64,000 nucleotides of DNA from a bacterium (lineage in GTDB: Bacteria; UBA10199; JAIBAG01), in assembly GCA_019695305.1 (NCBI GenBank), contig JAIBAG010000001.1:144774-208773 (forward strand), read 5' to 3'. The position numbers and the translations under genes are program-made. The first letter of the stretch is position 1; every line of letters starts with the position of its first letter. A model generated the notes under the pieces. It did no database searches. It saw only the letters and a list, made by a program, of their open reading frames with translations, and had not been told where the DNA came from. This document shows, piece after piece, positions 35,064 to 43,779 of this stretch.

Positions 35064-35522
35064 TTATATTTCTACAATAATATCCACTTCTACGCATGCA
35101 TTCATTGGCAGTTCAATACAGCCAATGGCTACCCTGGTGTGTTGGCCTTTTGTTTCACCAAAAACTTCCAAAATTAAATCCGACGCTCCGTTTAATACTT
35201 TGGGCTGATCGGTAAAATCTAAGGCCGAGCGCACAAAGCCGTTTACGCGTACGATCTTTTTAATTTTATCCAAATCTCCAATAACTCCCTTAATAGCGCC
35301 CAAGGCATTGAGTAAACAAATTTTGGCCGCAAATTGGGCTTGCTCCAGTTTAATTTCTTTTCCTACTCTACCCTGATGAATGATGCGTCCATCGGTGATG
35401 GGCAATTGCCCCGAGGTAAAAACAAGATTACCGGCTTTTGTAGCGGGAATATAAGAGCCCACTGGCTTAGTAAGGCTGGGGATTGGCAGTTTTAATTTTT
35501 TAAACTTTTCTTCAATTTCCAT
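35064..35522 (-). CDS. RidA-family (YjgF/UK114) protein
   Basis: The 152-residue product shows the RidA signature HTRVAIGCIELPMNACVEVD (~125-144), containing the Arg that binds imine intermediates, and the N-terminal FTSGQLPI region (~35). RidA proteins hydrolyse reactive enamines and imines from PLP enzymes. The arginine and the V-E-V-D end suggest activity. The gene ends a three-gene run with a methyltransferase and the YefM-domain protein, with a 4-base gap. Whether this is the canonical RidA or a paralogue subgroup is unclear. Confidence 0.85.
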   Translation of the reverse strand: MEIEEKFKKLKLPIPSLTKPVGSYIPATKAGNLVFTSGQLPITDGRIIHQGRVGKEIKLEQAQFAAKICLLNALGAIKGVIGDLDKIKKIVRVNGFVRSALDFTDQPKVLNGASDLILEVFGETKGQHTRVAIGCIELPMNACVEVDIIVEI

Positions 35523-35526
35523 TAAG

Positions 35527-36228
35527 TTATCTCCTGTATTTTACAAGCTTGAGCGTGAGTACTAGAGGATGTCCACGATATTCGTCATACAAATTATCGG
35601 CATTGCTCGAAACAAAAAATGGGCGTGTGTTCTTATCCACCACGGTTTCAATCATTTGTTCCACGTAAAAATTGTGCTGGCGTAAAAGCGCCCACAGCGA
35701 TTCAAAGGTATACGGTATGTTTGGATTTTTAAGCGAAAAATGAAGTGCTGGGTGCATAAGCGAAACCACTCCCCTGCCCTCATTTTTTAAAACTCGTGCC
35801 CATTCACTGAGCAAGGTTTCAAGTCTATAAATGGTATTGGCAAGAGGTGCTAGTAAGACATCGGCGGTTTCACTTTTAAAAGGAAGCGCCATGGGATCGG
35901 CCTCAACAGCAGCATAAGAGTGAGGCAATGTTTTGCTTTGAACCAAGTTGAAGGCACCGGTTTTGCTTTTACCGGCGTGGCGCAATTCAAGCAAAGTTTG
36001 CTTCTGCGTTTCACTAATTTTTTGAAACAAATAAGGTGATTCACTTTCGGTAATATAAAAATTTGTTTTATTTTCTAAGGGAGGAAGTAATTCCAAAAAA
36101 CGTCCCGATTCGGCAACGCGCATCAAATCGGCCAAATCGGATCCGCTGAGCGTATGCCAAAAATTTGGAGCGTAAGACGGAGTATTTTCGGGTGAAAAGC
36201 CCAGTATTTTTTTAAGGCGTGCGGCCAT
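35527..36228 (-). CDS. SAM-dependent methyltransferase-like protein
   Basis: The 233-residue product looks like a class I methyltransferase C-terminal half: VEADPMALPFKSETADVLLAPL (~109-130) matches the acidic motif and post-motif region of BioC-like enzymes, followed by EWARVLKNEGRGVVSLMHP (~142). The glycine-rich SAM loop is not obvious near the start, so it may be divergent or inactive. The substrate is unknown. Its stop codon is followed by RidA after 4 bases and its start overlaps the YefM-like stop by one base. Confidence 0.6.
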   Translation of the reverse strand: MAARLKKILGFSPENTPSYAPNFWHTLSGSDLADLMRVAESGRFLELLPPLENKTNFYITESESPYLFQKISETQKQTLLELRHAGKSKTGAFNLVQSKTLPHSYAAVEADPMALPFKSETADVLLAPLANTIYRLETLLSEWARVLKNEGRGVVSLMHPALHFSLKNPNIPYTFESLWALLRQHNFYVEQMIETVVDKNTRPFFVSSNADNLYDEYRGHPLVLTLKLVKYRR

Positions 36229-37136
36229 TATTCGTCATCTCCCGATAATTTTTCGTTTTCCAAGTCGCGAAGCAAATCTTGAATAGAAGGTACTTCGCGG
36301 TGGCGTGGTTTTTCGGGTTCGGGCTTGGGAGCAGCTACCGGGGCTGGTGATACAGGTTCAGGCTCCTCCAGCATAGTGGGCCCTTCGGGTTCTACATCAA
36401 ATATAGGTGCAGTTATTGGAGGTAATACAGGTTCTGCTTTAGGTTCTTCCACGGGCTTCAGTGACGAGGGTTCGTACAGTTTTTGATAGCGTGAAAAATA
36501 ATCGGGCTCGGCTGATGCTTGTGCGGGTGGAAGAGGCTCTTCTTGAACAACAGGCTGATATATTCGGGATTTAGGAGCTGGAGGCGGTGCTTCGGGTTCT
36601 TCTAATACGGTGCGCTCTTCTTCCGGCTCATCCTTTAAAAGATCACGAATACTAGGGGTCTCTTCTACTTCTACTACAGTATCTTCTGTCCAGTACACAT
36701 CGTCCGATTTGTCCGTTGTATCTACAAGAGCTTCTATAGCGGTTGATTCTTCGGGGGCGATCTCGGTTAACTCTTCATCCGACATTTCTAAAAATGTAAG
36801 CTCTTCTTCCCCTCCTACAGCGGTTTCTATAGTGGGAGATAATGGTGATGTGAGGGTAGATTTTAATTCTTTTTCACGTGTTCCAATAAGCCCAGCCAGC
36901 TGGCTTTTAGGCTCGGGAGCTTTAGCGGGTACAGCTTTGGGGGCTGCCGTGGGCTGGAGCTGATTTTTGGTTTTTTTATACGAATCGTAATTAATAATAA
37001 CGCGGATGGGCTTGTTGTTTTTGGTAATAATATAGTTAAATTCAGCATCATTCATGATGGCGGCAATAGACGAGCGCGCCTCGGTAACATTGAGAATTTT
37101 AACTCGACCTAGCTTAGAGTCTTCAAATTCAAACAT
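36228..37136 (-). CDS. YefM/Phd-type domain fused to a long disordered tail
   Basis: The 302-residue product opens with a Phd/YefM-like DNA-binding fold (ILNVTEARSSIAAIMNDAEF, NYIITKNNKPIRVIINYDSY; ~14-53). The rest (~55-302) is low-complexity, acidic and Pro/Ala/Glu-rich. SIRDLLKDEPEEE and SIQDLLRDLENE appear as two copies of a short helix motif, the second at the C-terminus. No toxin gene is adjacent. Upstream lie TGTACA palindromes of the kind YefM is known to bind, which suggests self-regulation. A hub or adaptor role for the tail is inference. Confidence 0.72.
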   Translation of the reverse strand: MFEFEDSKLGRVKILNVTEARSSIAAIMNDAEFNYIITKNNKPIRVIINYDSYKKTKNQLQPTAAPKAVPAKAPEPKSQLAGLIGTREKELKSTLTSPLSPTIETAVGGEEELTFLEMSDEELTEIAPEESTAIEALVDTTDKSDDVYWTEDTVVEVEETPSIRDLLKDEPEEERTVLEEPEAPPPAPKSRIYQPVVQEEPLPPAQASAEPDYFSRYQKLYEPSSLKPVEEPKAEPVLPPITAPIFDVEPEGPTMLEEPEPVSPAPVAAPKPEPEKPRHREVPSIQDLLRDLENEKLSGDDE

Positions 37137-37161
37137 ACATAAATGATGGGGTAAAAATTAT

Positions 37162-37225
37162 GTACATAATTATGTCAGGGTCCCTTTCTTGTCAAACTAA
37201 AAAGCATGTACAGAAAACTGTACAT
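37162..37225. promoter_or_regulatory. TGTACA palindromes upstream of the YefM-tail gene
   Basis: TGTACA occurs at 37161-37166, and twice inside the perfect inverted repeat ATGTACAG-AAAA-CTGTACAT (37206-37225). GTACATAATTATGTCAGGGTCC (37162-37183) recurs in near-identical form at 18379-18399. YefM-YoeB operators in Escherichia coli have TGTACA cores, so these are candidate autoregulatory operators of the 36228-37136 gene. Confidence 0.55.
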
Positions 37226-37344
37226 ATATAAAATATTGAAATAATTCAGATATTGTAGATAAAAATTTTTATACGAAGAAAAATGAAACGAGAAGAGTAT
37301 AGAGTGATTGATTAAAAGCCAAGTATCTTATTTGACGTATAACA

Positions 37345-39081
37345 TTAATGACAGCATGGATCAGGTTTAAAGTCCAAATATTCTTCCTGACTCGAATTGG
37401 CATTTATAATGTCTATATGAAAAGTAATATTTTGCTCCGGATCATACAAAGTAAGTTGATAAAGTGGTTTACCAGTGGTATCAAATTCTTGTGAATTAAG
37501 ATATTGATAGATAAAAAGCGAGTTATTTTCAGTGTTGTTATACGTCATTTCATCAAAAACATCCAAAATATGGGTATATTCACTAATTTCCTGATCTGAT
37601 AGCCCCAATGCCTCTTGCCATTCCATATAATCTTGCTTTAGATCAATATAAATTCGAAACCACTGCCCAGTCATGGCAGCATCACTAATGTTAATGTTAT
37701 ACGACATATTTGCCTCCGTTATAAATGTCGTATCAACGGCTTCTCCGGATCGTGATCTTTGAGCTTGATTGAACTGTTTGATGCTTTCATTTAAAAATTC
37801 CACCAGGTCAGAATCCTGGTTGATGTCACACTCAACCACCGGCCCATCCTGGGTGATTGCAGACGCCGGTTTCTTATCGGCAGCTTTTGCTGGAAAAACG
37901 AGTGGTTTCTCTTCGATTTCCGTCTTATCTGGCTTAGTAATGCCGTCTGTTTCACTATTATCGTTCAAATTTTTATCGGCAACAGAAGGTGCTGTAGATG
38001 ATGGTACAATTTTATTACTAGACGGATGCTGCCTATCTAGCTCCGACTTTTCCATAGGCTCAAGAGAGGCGGGCTTGATAAACTCAATCTCTGGTGGATG
38101 TGCCAGAGGGGGTGGCTTTTGTTTAGTTTGTGATGGCAGTGGAATAAATGTCGTATAATCATCATCCTTAGCTGGTAAAGGAGTAGGGGGCTGCTGAATA
38201 GCAGGGATGAGAGAAGGACTTCCAATGTTTTCCTTTGGCTGCTCAATAAGTTGATATTTACTGATATTTGACCTTTTATTGTCAAAAAAAGGCCTATATA
38301 TATAAAAATAAGTAAGAACTAATGATATAATAAGAGAAAAAACCAAAATTAATGGCAAAAATCGTCGTGAAATTACTGACTTACTCTTATAAATATCAAA
38401 AATATCTCGTGTTTTTTCATTGAGGGCCAAGCTGAGCGGCGCAGGAAGATTGGGAGGGGGATTAGCCTCTAATTGTCTTAAAAAAGGCGCTAGGCGATTA
38501 AGTTTACTATTACAATTTTGGCAATACTGAACATGCTTAGTAACAGTTTCGCGCTCTCCGGCAGATGAAGTACGACACACATAATCCACCAAACTCTGAT
38601 CAAACTTTTTACAACCTGCAGAGAGCGACTCGGTTAAATTAAAATCGGGAAATAAACGAAAAAAAGATTGATACAACAAAGCCTTGAGCTCATCGGTCTT
38701 TTTTAAAAAAACAGCCTCACACTCGGCAAAGGAAAATCCCAACACCACCTTAAAAAACAAAAGCTCCATTTCGGACTGCGATAAATTTTGAAGGCGGGCA
38801 CCGGCATCGGCTTCACGGCTTAATGCCTGAGGCATAGCCGTGCGGGCCCGGCTATGGGCATCTTTAAAAAGTGATTCTTTGAGAGGAAAATATTTACGAC
38901 TCTTTAAAATGCGATTTAAAAGAGAGCTGAATAGAGAAATAAACTGAATTTCTACGGCACGGTTTTCCAGTTGGGTAAGAGTTAAATAATGATAAAGCGT
39001 AGTTTGGTGCTGACGAACAAACTCAATAAAATCAGAATTTTGTCCTTTTTTAATCCCTTGAAAAAGGGCCCCCTCATTCAT
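37345..39081 (-). CDS. Sigma-like/ZAS/membrane/outer-domain fusion regulator
   Basis: The 578-residue product has four parts. Residues ~1-150 are helical and resemble a degenerate ECF sigma factor, with a region-4-like run LSQSEMELLFFKVVLGFSFAE. Residues ~156-195 carry HVQYCQNC (His-183, Cys-187, Cys-190), the H-x3-C-x2-C motif of zinc anti-sigma domains. A membrane helix follows (~241-262). After a Pro/Lys-rich stretch, an outer domain (~400-578) has scattered acidic and Tyr residues and ends CCH. Single-protein sigma-anti-sigma fusions are known but unusual. It lies 17 bases after mnmE's stop on the same strand, possibly in its operon. Confidence 0.68.
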   Translation of the reverse strand: MNEGALFQGIKKGQNSDFIEFVRQHQTTLYHYLTLTQLENRAVEIQFISLFSSLLNRILKSRKYFPLKESLFKDAHSRARTAMPQALSREADAGARLQNLSQSEMELLFFKVVLGFSFAECEAVFLKKTDELKALLYQSFFRLFPDFNLTESLSAGCKKFDQSLVDYVCRTSSAGERETVTKHVQYCQNCNSKLNRLAPFLRQLEANPPPNLPAPLSLALNEKTRDIFDIYKSKSVISRRFLPLILVFSLIISLVLTYFYIYRPFFDNKRSNISKYQLIEQPKENIGSPSLIPAIQQPPTPLPAKDDDYTTFIPLPSQTKQKPPPLAHPPEIEFIKPASLEPMEKSELDRQHPSSNKIVPSSTAPSVADKNLNDNSETDGITKPDKTEIEEKPLVFPAKAADKKPASAITQDGPVVECDINQDSDLVEFLNESIKQFNQAQRSRSGEAVDTTFITEANMSYNINISDAAMTGQWFRIYIDLKQDYMEWQEALGLSDQEISEYTHILDVFDEMTYNNTENNSLFIYQYLNSQEFDTTGKPLYQLTLYDPEQNITFHIDIINANSSQEEYLDFKPDPCCH

Positions 39082-39098
39082 GAACCCATTCTAACTCT

Positions 39099-40439
39099 TT
39101 ATTTTCCAATGCAAAAGCGTGAAAACACCTCATCCAATACAAGTTCGCTATCAATAACACCCGTAATGGCCCCTAAATGTTGAGTTATTGCCATGAGCTC
39201 GGCCGAGATCATTTCTTCGGATAAAGAGGGGAGGTTTAAAATAAGAGAAGATAGATGTGTGTGGGCTACGGTTAAATTTTGAAAGTGGCGTAAATTGGTT
39301 AAGGCAAAACCCTCGGATGTTTGGCCTTGGGGTATAAAACGTTTTTTCATTAAATTTATCAGGTCGTCAATACCGGTTCTGTTTTTTGCTGAAACTTTGA
39401 GATCGCCCAATTTATCATTCCACGCTGAGGGCTGATCTGATTTGTTGAGAATCACAATTCGGTTAGAATTTTTTGTGCGCTCCAAAAGATCGTTGTCACT
39501 GGCGTCCAACTCTCGTGAGGTATCCAGTACAATGAGCAGACCGTTTGCTTTACCCAGTGCTTCTTCCGAACGTCTAATCCCTTCCTGCTCAATATCATCC
39601 GTTGTACTGCGAATACCGGCCGTATCAGAAAATAAAAAACGATAACCATTAATCATCCGCTCGCCTTCCACCACATCGCGCGTGGTGCCAGGTTTATCGT
39701 GAATAATCGCGCGGTCCTGATTGATGAGTGCATTGAGCAAACTGGATTTGCCCACGTTTGGTTTTCCTACCAAGGCTACTTTTACACCCTCTTTGTAAAG
39801 AAGACCGGTCTTAAATGAATCGAGCAGTGTTTTTATTTTTCCATCAACCTCATTAAAAACAGGAAGAGCTTCCTCTTTTTTAAAAAAAGTAACATCTTCC
39901 TCGGAGAAATCAAAACCAGCTTCCAGCGCGGCTAATAGCTGAATTAGTTTTTCGCGCAGTACAGTAATAGTACGGCTTAAAAAACCATCCAATTGGCTAA
40001 GAGCATTTTTACGCGCTTCGTCCGATTGGGCACTAATCAAATCGCAAATGGCCTCGGCCTGCGAAAGATCTATTTTGCCATTTAAAAAGGCTCTTTTGGA
40101 AAATTCACCAGGTTCTGCTTGTTGTGCTCCCTGCAGAATACAGACTTCTACAATTTTTTTTAAAACAGCAGGGCTGCCATGAGCGTGAATTTCTACAACG
40201 TCTTCCCCGGTAAAACTATGGGGCGCTTTCATATAAACGGCCATTACATCGTCCACTGTGTCACTTGTTTCAGGATTGATAATTTTTCCGTGATAAAGCT
40301 TGTGGGTTTCAAAGGAGGCTTTGTGATTAAAAATTTTTTTAAGAATAACGGCCGAAGCGGCACCGGATAAACGAATAATACCAATAGCACCGGCTCCTAC
40401 GGCTGTGGCTTGCGCTACAATGGTTCCTTCTAAAAGCAT
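39099..40439 (-). CDS. mnmE: tRNA-modification GTPase MnmE (TrmE)
   Basis: The 446-residue product works with MnmG on wobble uridines. Seen: an N-terminal formyl-THF-binding domain (TIVAQATAVGAGAIGIIRLSG, 6-26); a helical domain with AFLNGKIDLSQAEAICDLIS (~118); G1 VALVGKPNVGKSSLLNAL (~223), G2/G3 regions GTTRDVV and FSDTAGIR, and NKSD (~335); and the C-terminal C-I-G-K (FCIGK), where the conserved Cys completes the motif. Length is normal. Confidence 0.97.
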   Translation of the reverse strand: MLLEGTIVAQATAVGAGAIGIIRLSGAASAVILKKIFNHKASFETHKLYHGKIINPETSDTVDDVMAVYMKAPHSFTGEDVVEIHAHGSPAVLKKIVEVCILQGAQQAEPGEFSKRAFLNGKIDLSQAEAICDLISAQSDEARKNALSQLDGFLSRTITVLREKLIQLLAALEAGFDFSEEDVTFFKKEEALPVFNEVDGKIKTLLDSFKTGLLYKEGVKVALVGKPNVGKSSLLNALINQDRAIIHDKPGTTRDVVEGERMINGYRFLFSDTAGIRSTTDDIEQEGIRRSEEALGKANGLLIVLDTSRELDASDNDLLERTKNSNRIVILNKSDQPSAWNDKLGDLKVSAKNRTGIDDLINLMKKRFIPQGQTSEGFALTNLRHFQNLTVAHTHLSSLILNLPSLSEEMISAELMAITQHLGAITGVIDSELVLDEVFSRFCIGK

Positions 40440-40477
40440 GAGATGGACTTAATCGATAAGACATTCGAAATCAAGAA

Positions 40478-40753
40478 TCAGTTCTTTTTTAAAAGACGAT
40501 AAGTTTCTTCATAAATAGTGCGGCGGGGCCCTAAGGCAATAATTTCGAGAGTTTTGTTAGCATCGGCCAGTTTATAAATGATCCTATATTTGCCCATTCT
40601 AAAGCTCAAAAGACCTGAAAATTCGTCTTTGAGCGGTTTGCCCAAATGAGGTTCTTTTAAAAGCACGTCCAATCCGTTTCTCATTTTTTGTTTGAGGGCA
40701 GGGTGAAGTTTTTTAATTTGCTGGCGAACAGGATCGGGAACACGGAGTTTCAT
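40478..40753 (-). CDS. RelE/ParE-superfamily toxin
   Basis: The 91-residue product has the small RelE-type alpha/beta layout: a helical head (RQQIKKLHPALKQKMRNGLDVLL), PLKDEFSGLLSFRMGKYRIIYKL, and LEIIALGPRRTIYEE. Lys and Arg residues for mRNA contact are present (YRIIYK, GPRRTIYEE). RelE toxins cut ribosome-bound mRNA; ParE relatives act on gyrase, so the target is unassigned. It starts 2 bases after the antitoxin stop. Confidence 0.82.
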   Translation of the reverse strand: MKLRVPDPVRQQIKKLHPALKQKMRNGLDVLLKEPHLGKPLKDEFSGLLSFRMGKYRIIYKLADANKTLEIIALGPRRTIYEETYRLLKKN

Positions 40754-40755
40754 GA

Positions 40756-41019
40756 TTAATCGTCAAAAAGCTCGTCTAGAGTATAAAGTTTTGATTTTTT
40801 ATTTTTTAGGGATTTAAGTCCTTTTTTAATATCAGCCACCAATTCCTTATCTGATCTGACAGCGATGGTTTCACGTAGGCTATCTAACTCGGCAGGGTTA
40901 ATGATAACAGCCTGTGGCGAGCCGTTTTTGGTGATTACAATTTCTTCATCAAGATTAGATACGGCACGTATCAGCTCAGAAAGTTTCATTTTAGCTTCGG
41001 ACAAAGAGAGAGTTTTCAT
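40756..41019 (-). CDS. YefM/Phd-family antitoxin
   Basis: The 87-residue product has the Phd/YefM N-terminal fold (LSEAKMKLSELIRAV, EEIVITKNGSPQAVIIN; residues ~5-39) and a short basic/acidic C-terminal toxin-binding tail (LKSLKNKKSKLYTLDELFDD). The order antitoxin-toxin and the 2-base gap are standard for type II modules. Confidence 0.85.
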   Translation of the reverse strand: MKTLSLSEAKMKLSELIRAVSNLDEEIVITKNGSPQAVIINPAELDSLRETIAVRSDKELVADIKKGLKSLKNKKSKLYTLDELFDD

Positions 41020-41108
41020 AAGATAGCCTATTATTCTAGTTGACTAATATTATGGTCAAATATAGCAACCGGCAAATGTAAAAACAAGGTAAAGTTTGTA
41101 AATAATTA

Positions 41109-41768
41109 CTATCGTTGGTGTTTTACCCCAAGCTTAGGGCAATATTTTTCCACCGGACACAGGCTGCATTTGGGCGACACCGGCTGGCAGATGTTTTGCC
41201 CAAAGGTGACTAAAATATCGTTATAGGTTTTCCAGAATTTTTTTGGGAGTTTTCCACGCAATACCATTTCCGATTCATCGGCGGTTTTAGTTTTAATATA
41301 GCCCCAGCGGTTACTAATGCGATGCACATGCACATCCACACAAATACCATAATCATCAAAGCCTAGTGTCGCAACCAAGTTTGCCGTTTTACGTCCAACC
41401 CCAGGCAGCTTTACCATGTCGTCAATACTACGGGGTACTTTTCCCTCGTAATTTTGGAGTAAAATTTTACAAATAGCCAAAAGGCTTTTAGCCTTTGTTT
41501 TGTAAAAACCAGCCGGATAAATAAGCTTTTGAATTTCTTTCTCCGATAAGCGTATCATTTTATGAGGAGTAGGGGCCTTTGTTAAAAGATTGAGCGAGGC
41601 CTTTTCTGTAACTGCATCTTTGGTACGCAGTGAAATAACAGTACTGACCAAAACCTCAAACGGTTTATCTATGGCGTTATCGGCAATTACTCCTACGGCG
41701 GGCACCTTAAATTTTTTTATGCTGTGCTTTAAGTTTTTTAGAATTTCGGCAATTTCCCCATTATCCAT
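41109..41768 (-). CDS. nth: Endonuclease III (DNA glycosylase/AP lyase)
   Basis: The 219-residue base-excision-repair enzyme removes oxidised pyrimidines. Seen: helix-hairpin-helix KLPGVGRKTANLVATLGF (~125), containing the catalytic Lys; the catalytic Asp in VDVHVHRISNRWG (~147); and a C-terminal 4Fe-4S loop with cysteines spaced C-x6-C-x2-C-x5-C (CQPVSPKCSLCPVEKYC). Confidence 0.95.
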   Translation of the reverse strand: MDNGEIAEILKNLKHSIKKFKVPAVGVIADNAIDKPFEVLVSTVISLRTKDAVTEKASLNLLTKAPTPHKMIRLSEKEIQKLIYPAGFYKTKAKSLLAICKILLQNYEGKVPRSIDDMVKLPGVGRKTANLVATLGFDDYGICVDVHVHRISNRWGYIKTKTADESEMVLRGKLPKKFWKTYNDILVTFGQNICQPVSPKCSLCPVEKYCPKLGVKHQR

Positions 41769-41908
41769 AAAGCGTTCATGCCCAATTAAAAAAGAGTTGT
41801 CACTTCTTAAAACGAGTATTTTATCAATTTGATAACCAAAAAGCCTGGGGCCCCTAATAAAATATAAGTAAAAACAATTAGTTAAATGGCTAAAGGGCAG
41901 CGGCCCTT

Positions 41909-41922
41909 GGCATACTACTTGC
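41909..41922 (+). promoter_or_regulatory. Sigma-54 (-24/-12) promoter for the lipoprotein gene
   Basis: GGCATACTACTTGC, preceded by TT, has the GG-N10-GC spacing and the TTGC -12 element; the -24 half is TTGGCAT, one base off TGGCAC. Predicted start is near 41934, directly before the AAAGGTGAGG ribosome-binding site of the gene at 41947. Confidence 0.6.
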
Positions 41923-41946
41923 TAATTCTTAAAGGTGAGGTTCCTT

Positions 41947-42576
41947 ATGATGATGAAACATATATCTCTTTCTATTTTTGGCTTGGCTTTATTATTAACA
42001 GCCTGCGGTTCGGGTCAAAGTGGTGATGGTGCCAGTGACGAGAAAAGCTCTGCTCTTACTCAGTCTATCGAAGACTTAGATTTTGAAAATACATTTTCTC
42101 CCTATGTGGGTGTTTCTACCGATAAAAAATATCTGCGCCTTTCGTTTGGATTTTTCCCTGACGGTAGCGTGTATAATACGGCTGCTAGCGGTAAAAAAGT
42201 GTACGTCACATTTAGCGATGATGGACAAACCGAAAACGAAGAGGTGAATGATGAAGAAATATCCTGTGGTTCTTACTGTGTTATGATTCCGTGTGATTTT
42301 GTAGCTCCCGCAGTTGACTTATTGTCTCTTGGCCTTTCGGCTCCTACAGAAGGAAGTTGCCAGCCTGTAAAATACGAATTTAACGGTGCCGATGAAATTT
42401 TTACCGTAAACGGTTATGTGGTGCCCTTAAACGGTAGTTATAATAAATTTGCAAATGATTTTGGTTTTAAAATTACCGAAAGCGGATTTGTGGATGCAAC
42501 CTCAGGTGATCCTATTACCGGCGAAAAATTAGAAGAGATTTATCAAAAAATTATAACCACCGCAGATGTAGATTAA
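41947..42576 (+). CDS. Small lipoprotein, sigma-54-controlled
   Basis: The 209-residue product has a lipoprotein signal (MMMKHISLSIFGLALLLTAC, Cys at ~20), then a disordered head (GSGQSGDGASDEKSS) and a beta-rich domain with four cysteines (EEISCGSYCVMIPC, GSCQPVKY). The family is not recognised. ATG at 41947 is preferred over a GTG at 41935 because GGTGAGG then sits 5-8 bases upstream; a second ATG at 41953 is possible. The promoter at 41909-41922 links it to the sigma-54 set. Confidence 0.75.
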   Translation: MMMKHISLSIFGLALLLTACGSGQSGDGASDEKSSALTQSIEDLDFENTFSPYVGVSTDKKYLRLSFGFFPDGSVYNTAASGKKVYVTFSDDGQTENEEVNDEEISCGSYCVMIPCDFVAPAVDLLSLGLSAPTEGSCQPVKYEFNGADEIFTVNGYVVPLNGSYNKFANDFGFKITESGFVDATSGDPITGEKLEEIYQKIITTADVD

Positions 42577-42585
42577 TCAGATTTG

Positions 42586-43779
42586 TTATTGTAAAGAACC
42601 AACAGCCTCTTTAATGCGTGAAAGTCCCTTTTCGATATTGGCCATTGATGTGGCATACGACAAGCGTACATAACCCGGAGCACCAAAGCCTTCACCAGGA
42701 ACTACGGCTACTTTAAAATCTTCCAAAATATATTCAGCAAAATCATCGGCTGTGGCAATTACTTTGCCTGCAGGTGTTTTCTTGCCTAGCACGCCTTTGA
42801 TATTGGGGAACACATAAAAGGCGCCTTCGGGTTTTAAGCATTTAATACCGGGAATAGCATTAAAAGTATCCACAATAAAATTGCGGCGCTTTTCAAATTC
42901 CACCACCATCTTTTTAATTTCATCTTGCGAGCCGTTATATGCTTCAACACAAGCCTTCTGTGTGATGGAGCAGATGTTGGAAGTAACCTGTCCCTGAATT
43001 TTAGCCATGGCGCTAATTAAAGCTTTAGGGCCAGCAGTAAAGCCCATGCGCCAGCCGGTCATTGAGTAAACTTTGGAAACACCATTCACAATCAGTGTCA
43101 AATCTCTCATGCCATCAAGCGAGGCAATGGAGACTTGTTCAAAATTATCGTAAACAACTTTTTCGTAAATTTCATCCGAGATACAAAGCACATTGTGCTT
43201 TTTTAAAACAGCAGCCAGAGCTTCCAACTCCTTTTTAGAATAAGCAGCTCCGGTAGGGTTAGATGGTGAATTTAAAACAAAGGCTTTGGTTTTGGGTGTA
43301 ATCGCTTTTTCCAGCTCGGCGGCTGTTAACTTAAAACCATTTTCTTCCTTTGCTTGTACAATCACAGGATTCGCATCGTTCAAAATTACCTGATCGGGAT
43401 AGCTTACCCAGAACGGAGCGGGGATAATTACTTCGTCACCCGCTTCAAACAGCGCTTGCGCAATGTTATAAAGCGAGTGTTTTCCGCCATTGCTTACTAA
43501 AATTTCTTCGCGCGTGTATGTCACGTTGTTATCGCGTTTTAATTTGGCGATGATGGCATCTTTTAATTCTACAATGCCGCCTACAGCAGTGTATTTGGTA
43601 AACCCTTTACTGATAGCATCAATAGCCGCATTTTTAATATTTTGCGGGGTATCAAAATCGGGTTCTCCGGCGCCAAAGCCCACAACGTCTACTCCTTGTG
43701 CTTTTAAAACGGCGGCTTTGTTGGTGATAGCAAGAGTAGGGGATTCTTTAATTTTTTGTACGCGATTTGCGAGCTTCAT
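42586..43779 (-). CDS. Aspartate/aromatic aminotransferase (PLP class I)
   Basis: The 397-residue product has class I aminotransferase motifs: NPTGAAYSKKEL (~176), SDEIYEKVVYDNF (~202), and the PLP lysine within NGVSKVYSMTGWRMGF (~232). The PLP enzyme moves an amino group between aspartate-type donors and 2-oxoglutarate. The overall pattern (class I subgroup with ASYP-type loop) matches AspC-like enzymes of bacteria. The first bases overlap the upstream coaD 3' end by 32 bases, suggesting a linked operon with coaD, rsmD. Confidence 0.92.
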   Translation of the reverse strand: MKLANRVQKIKESPTLAITNKAAVLKAQGVDVVGFGAGEPDFDTPQNIKNAAIDAISKGFTKYTAVGGIVELKDAIIAKLKRDNNVTYTREEILVSNGGKHSLYNIAQALFEAGDEVIIPAPFWVSYPDQVILNDANPVIVQAKEENGFKLTAAELEKAITPKTKAFVLNSPSNPTGAAYSKKELEALAAVLKKHNVLCISDEIYEKVVYDNFEQVSIASLDGMRDLTLIVNGVSKVYSMTGWRMGFTAGPKALISAMAKIQGQVTSNICSITQKACVEAYNGSQDEIKKMVVEFEKRRNFIVDTFNAIPGIKCLKPEGAFYVFPNIKGVLGKKTPAGKVIATADDFAEYILEDFKVAVVPGEGFGAPGYVRLSYATSMANIEKGLSRIKEAVGSLQ

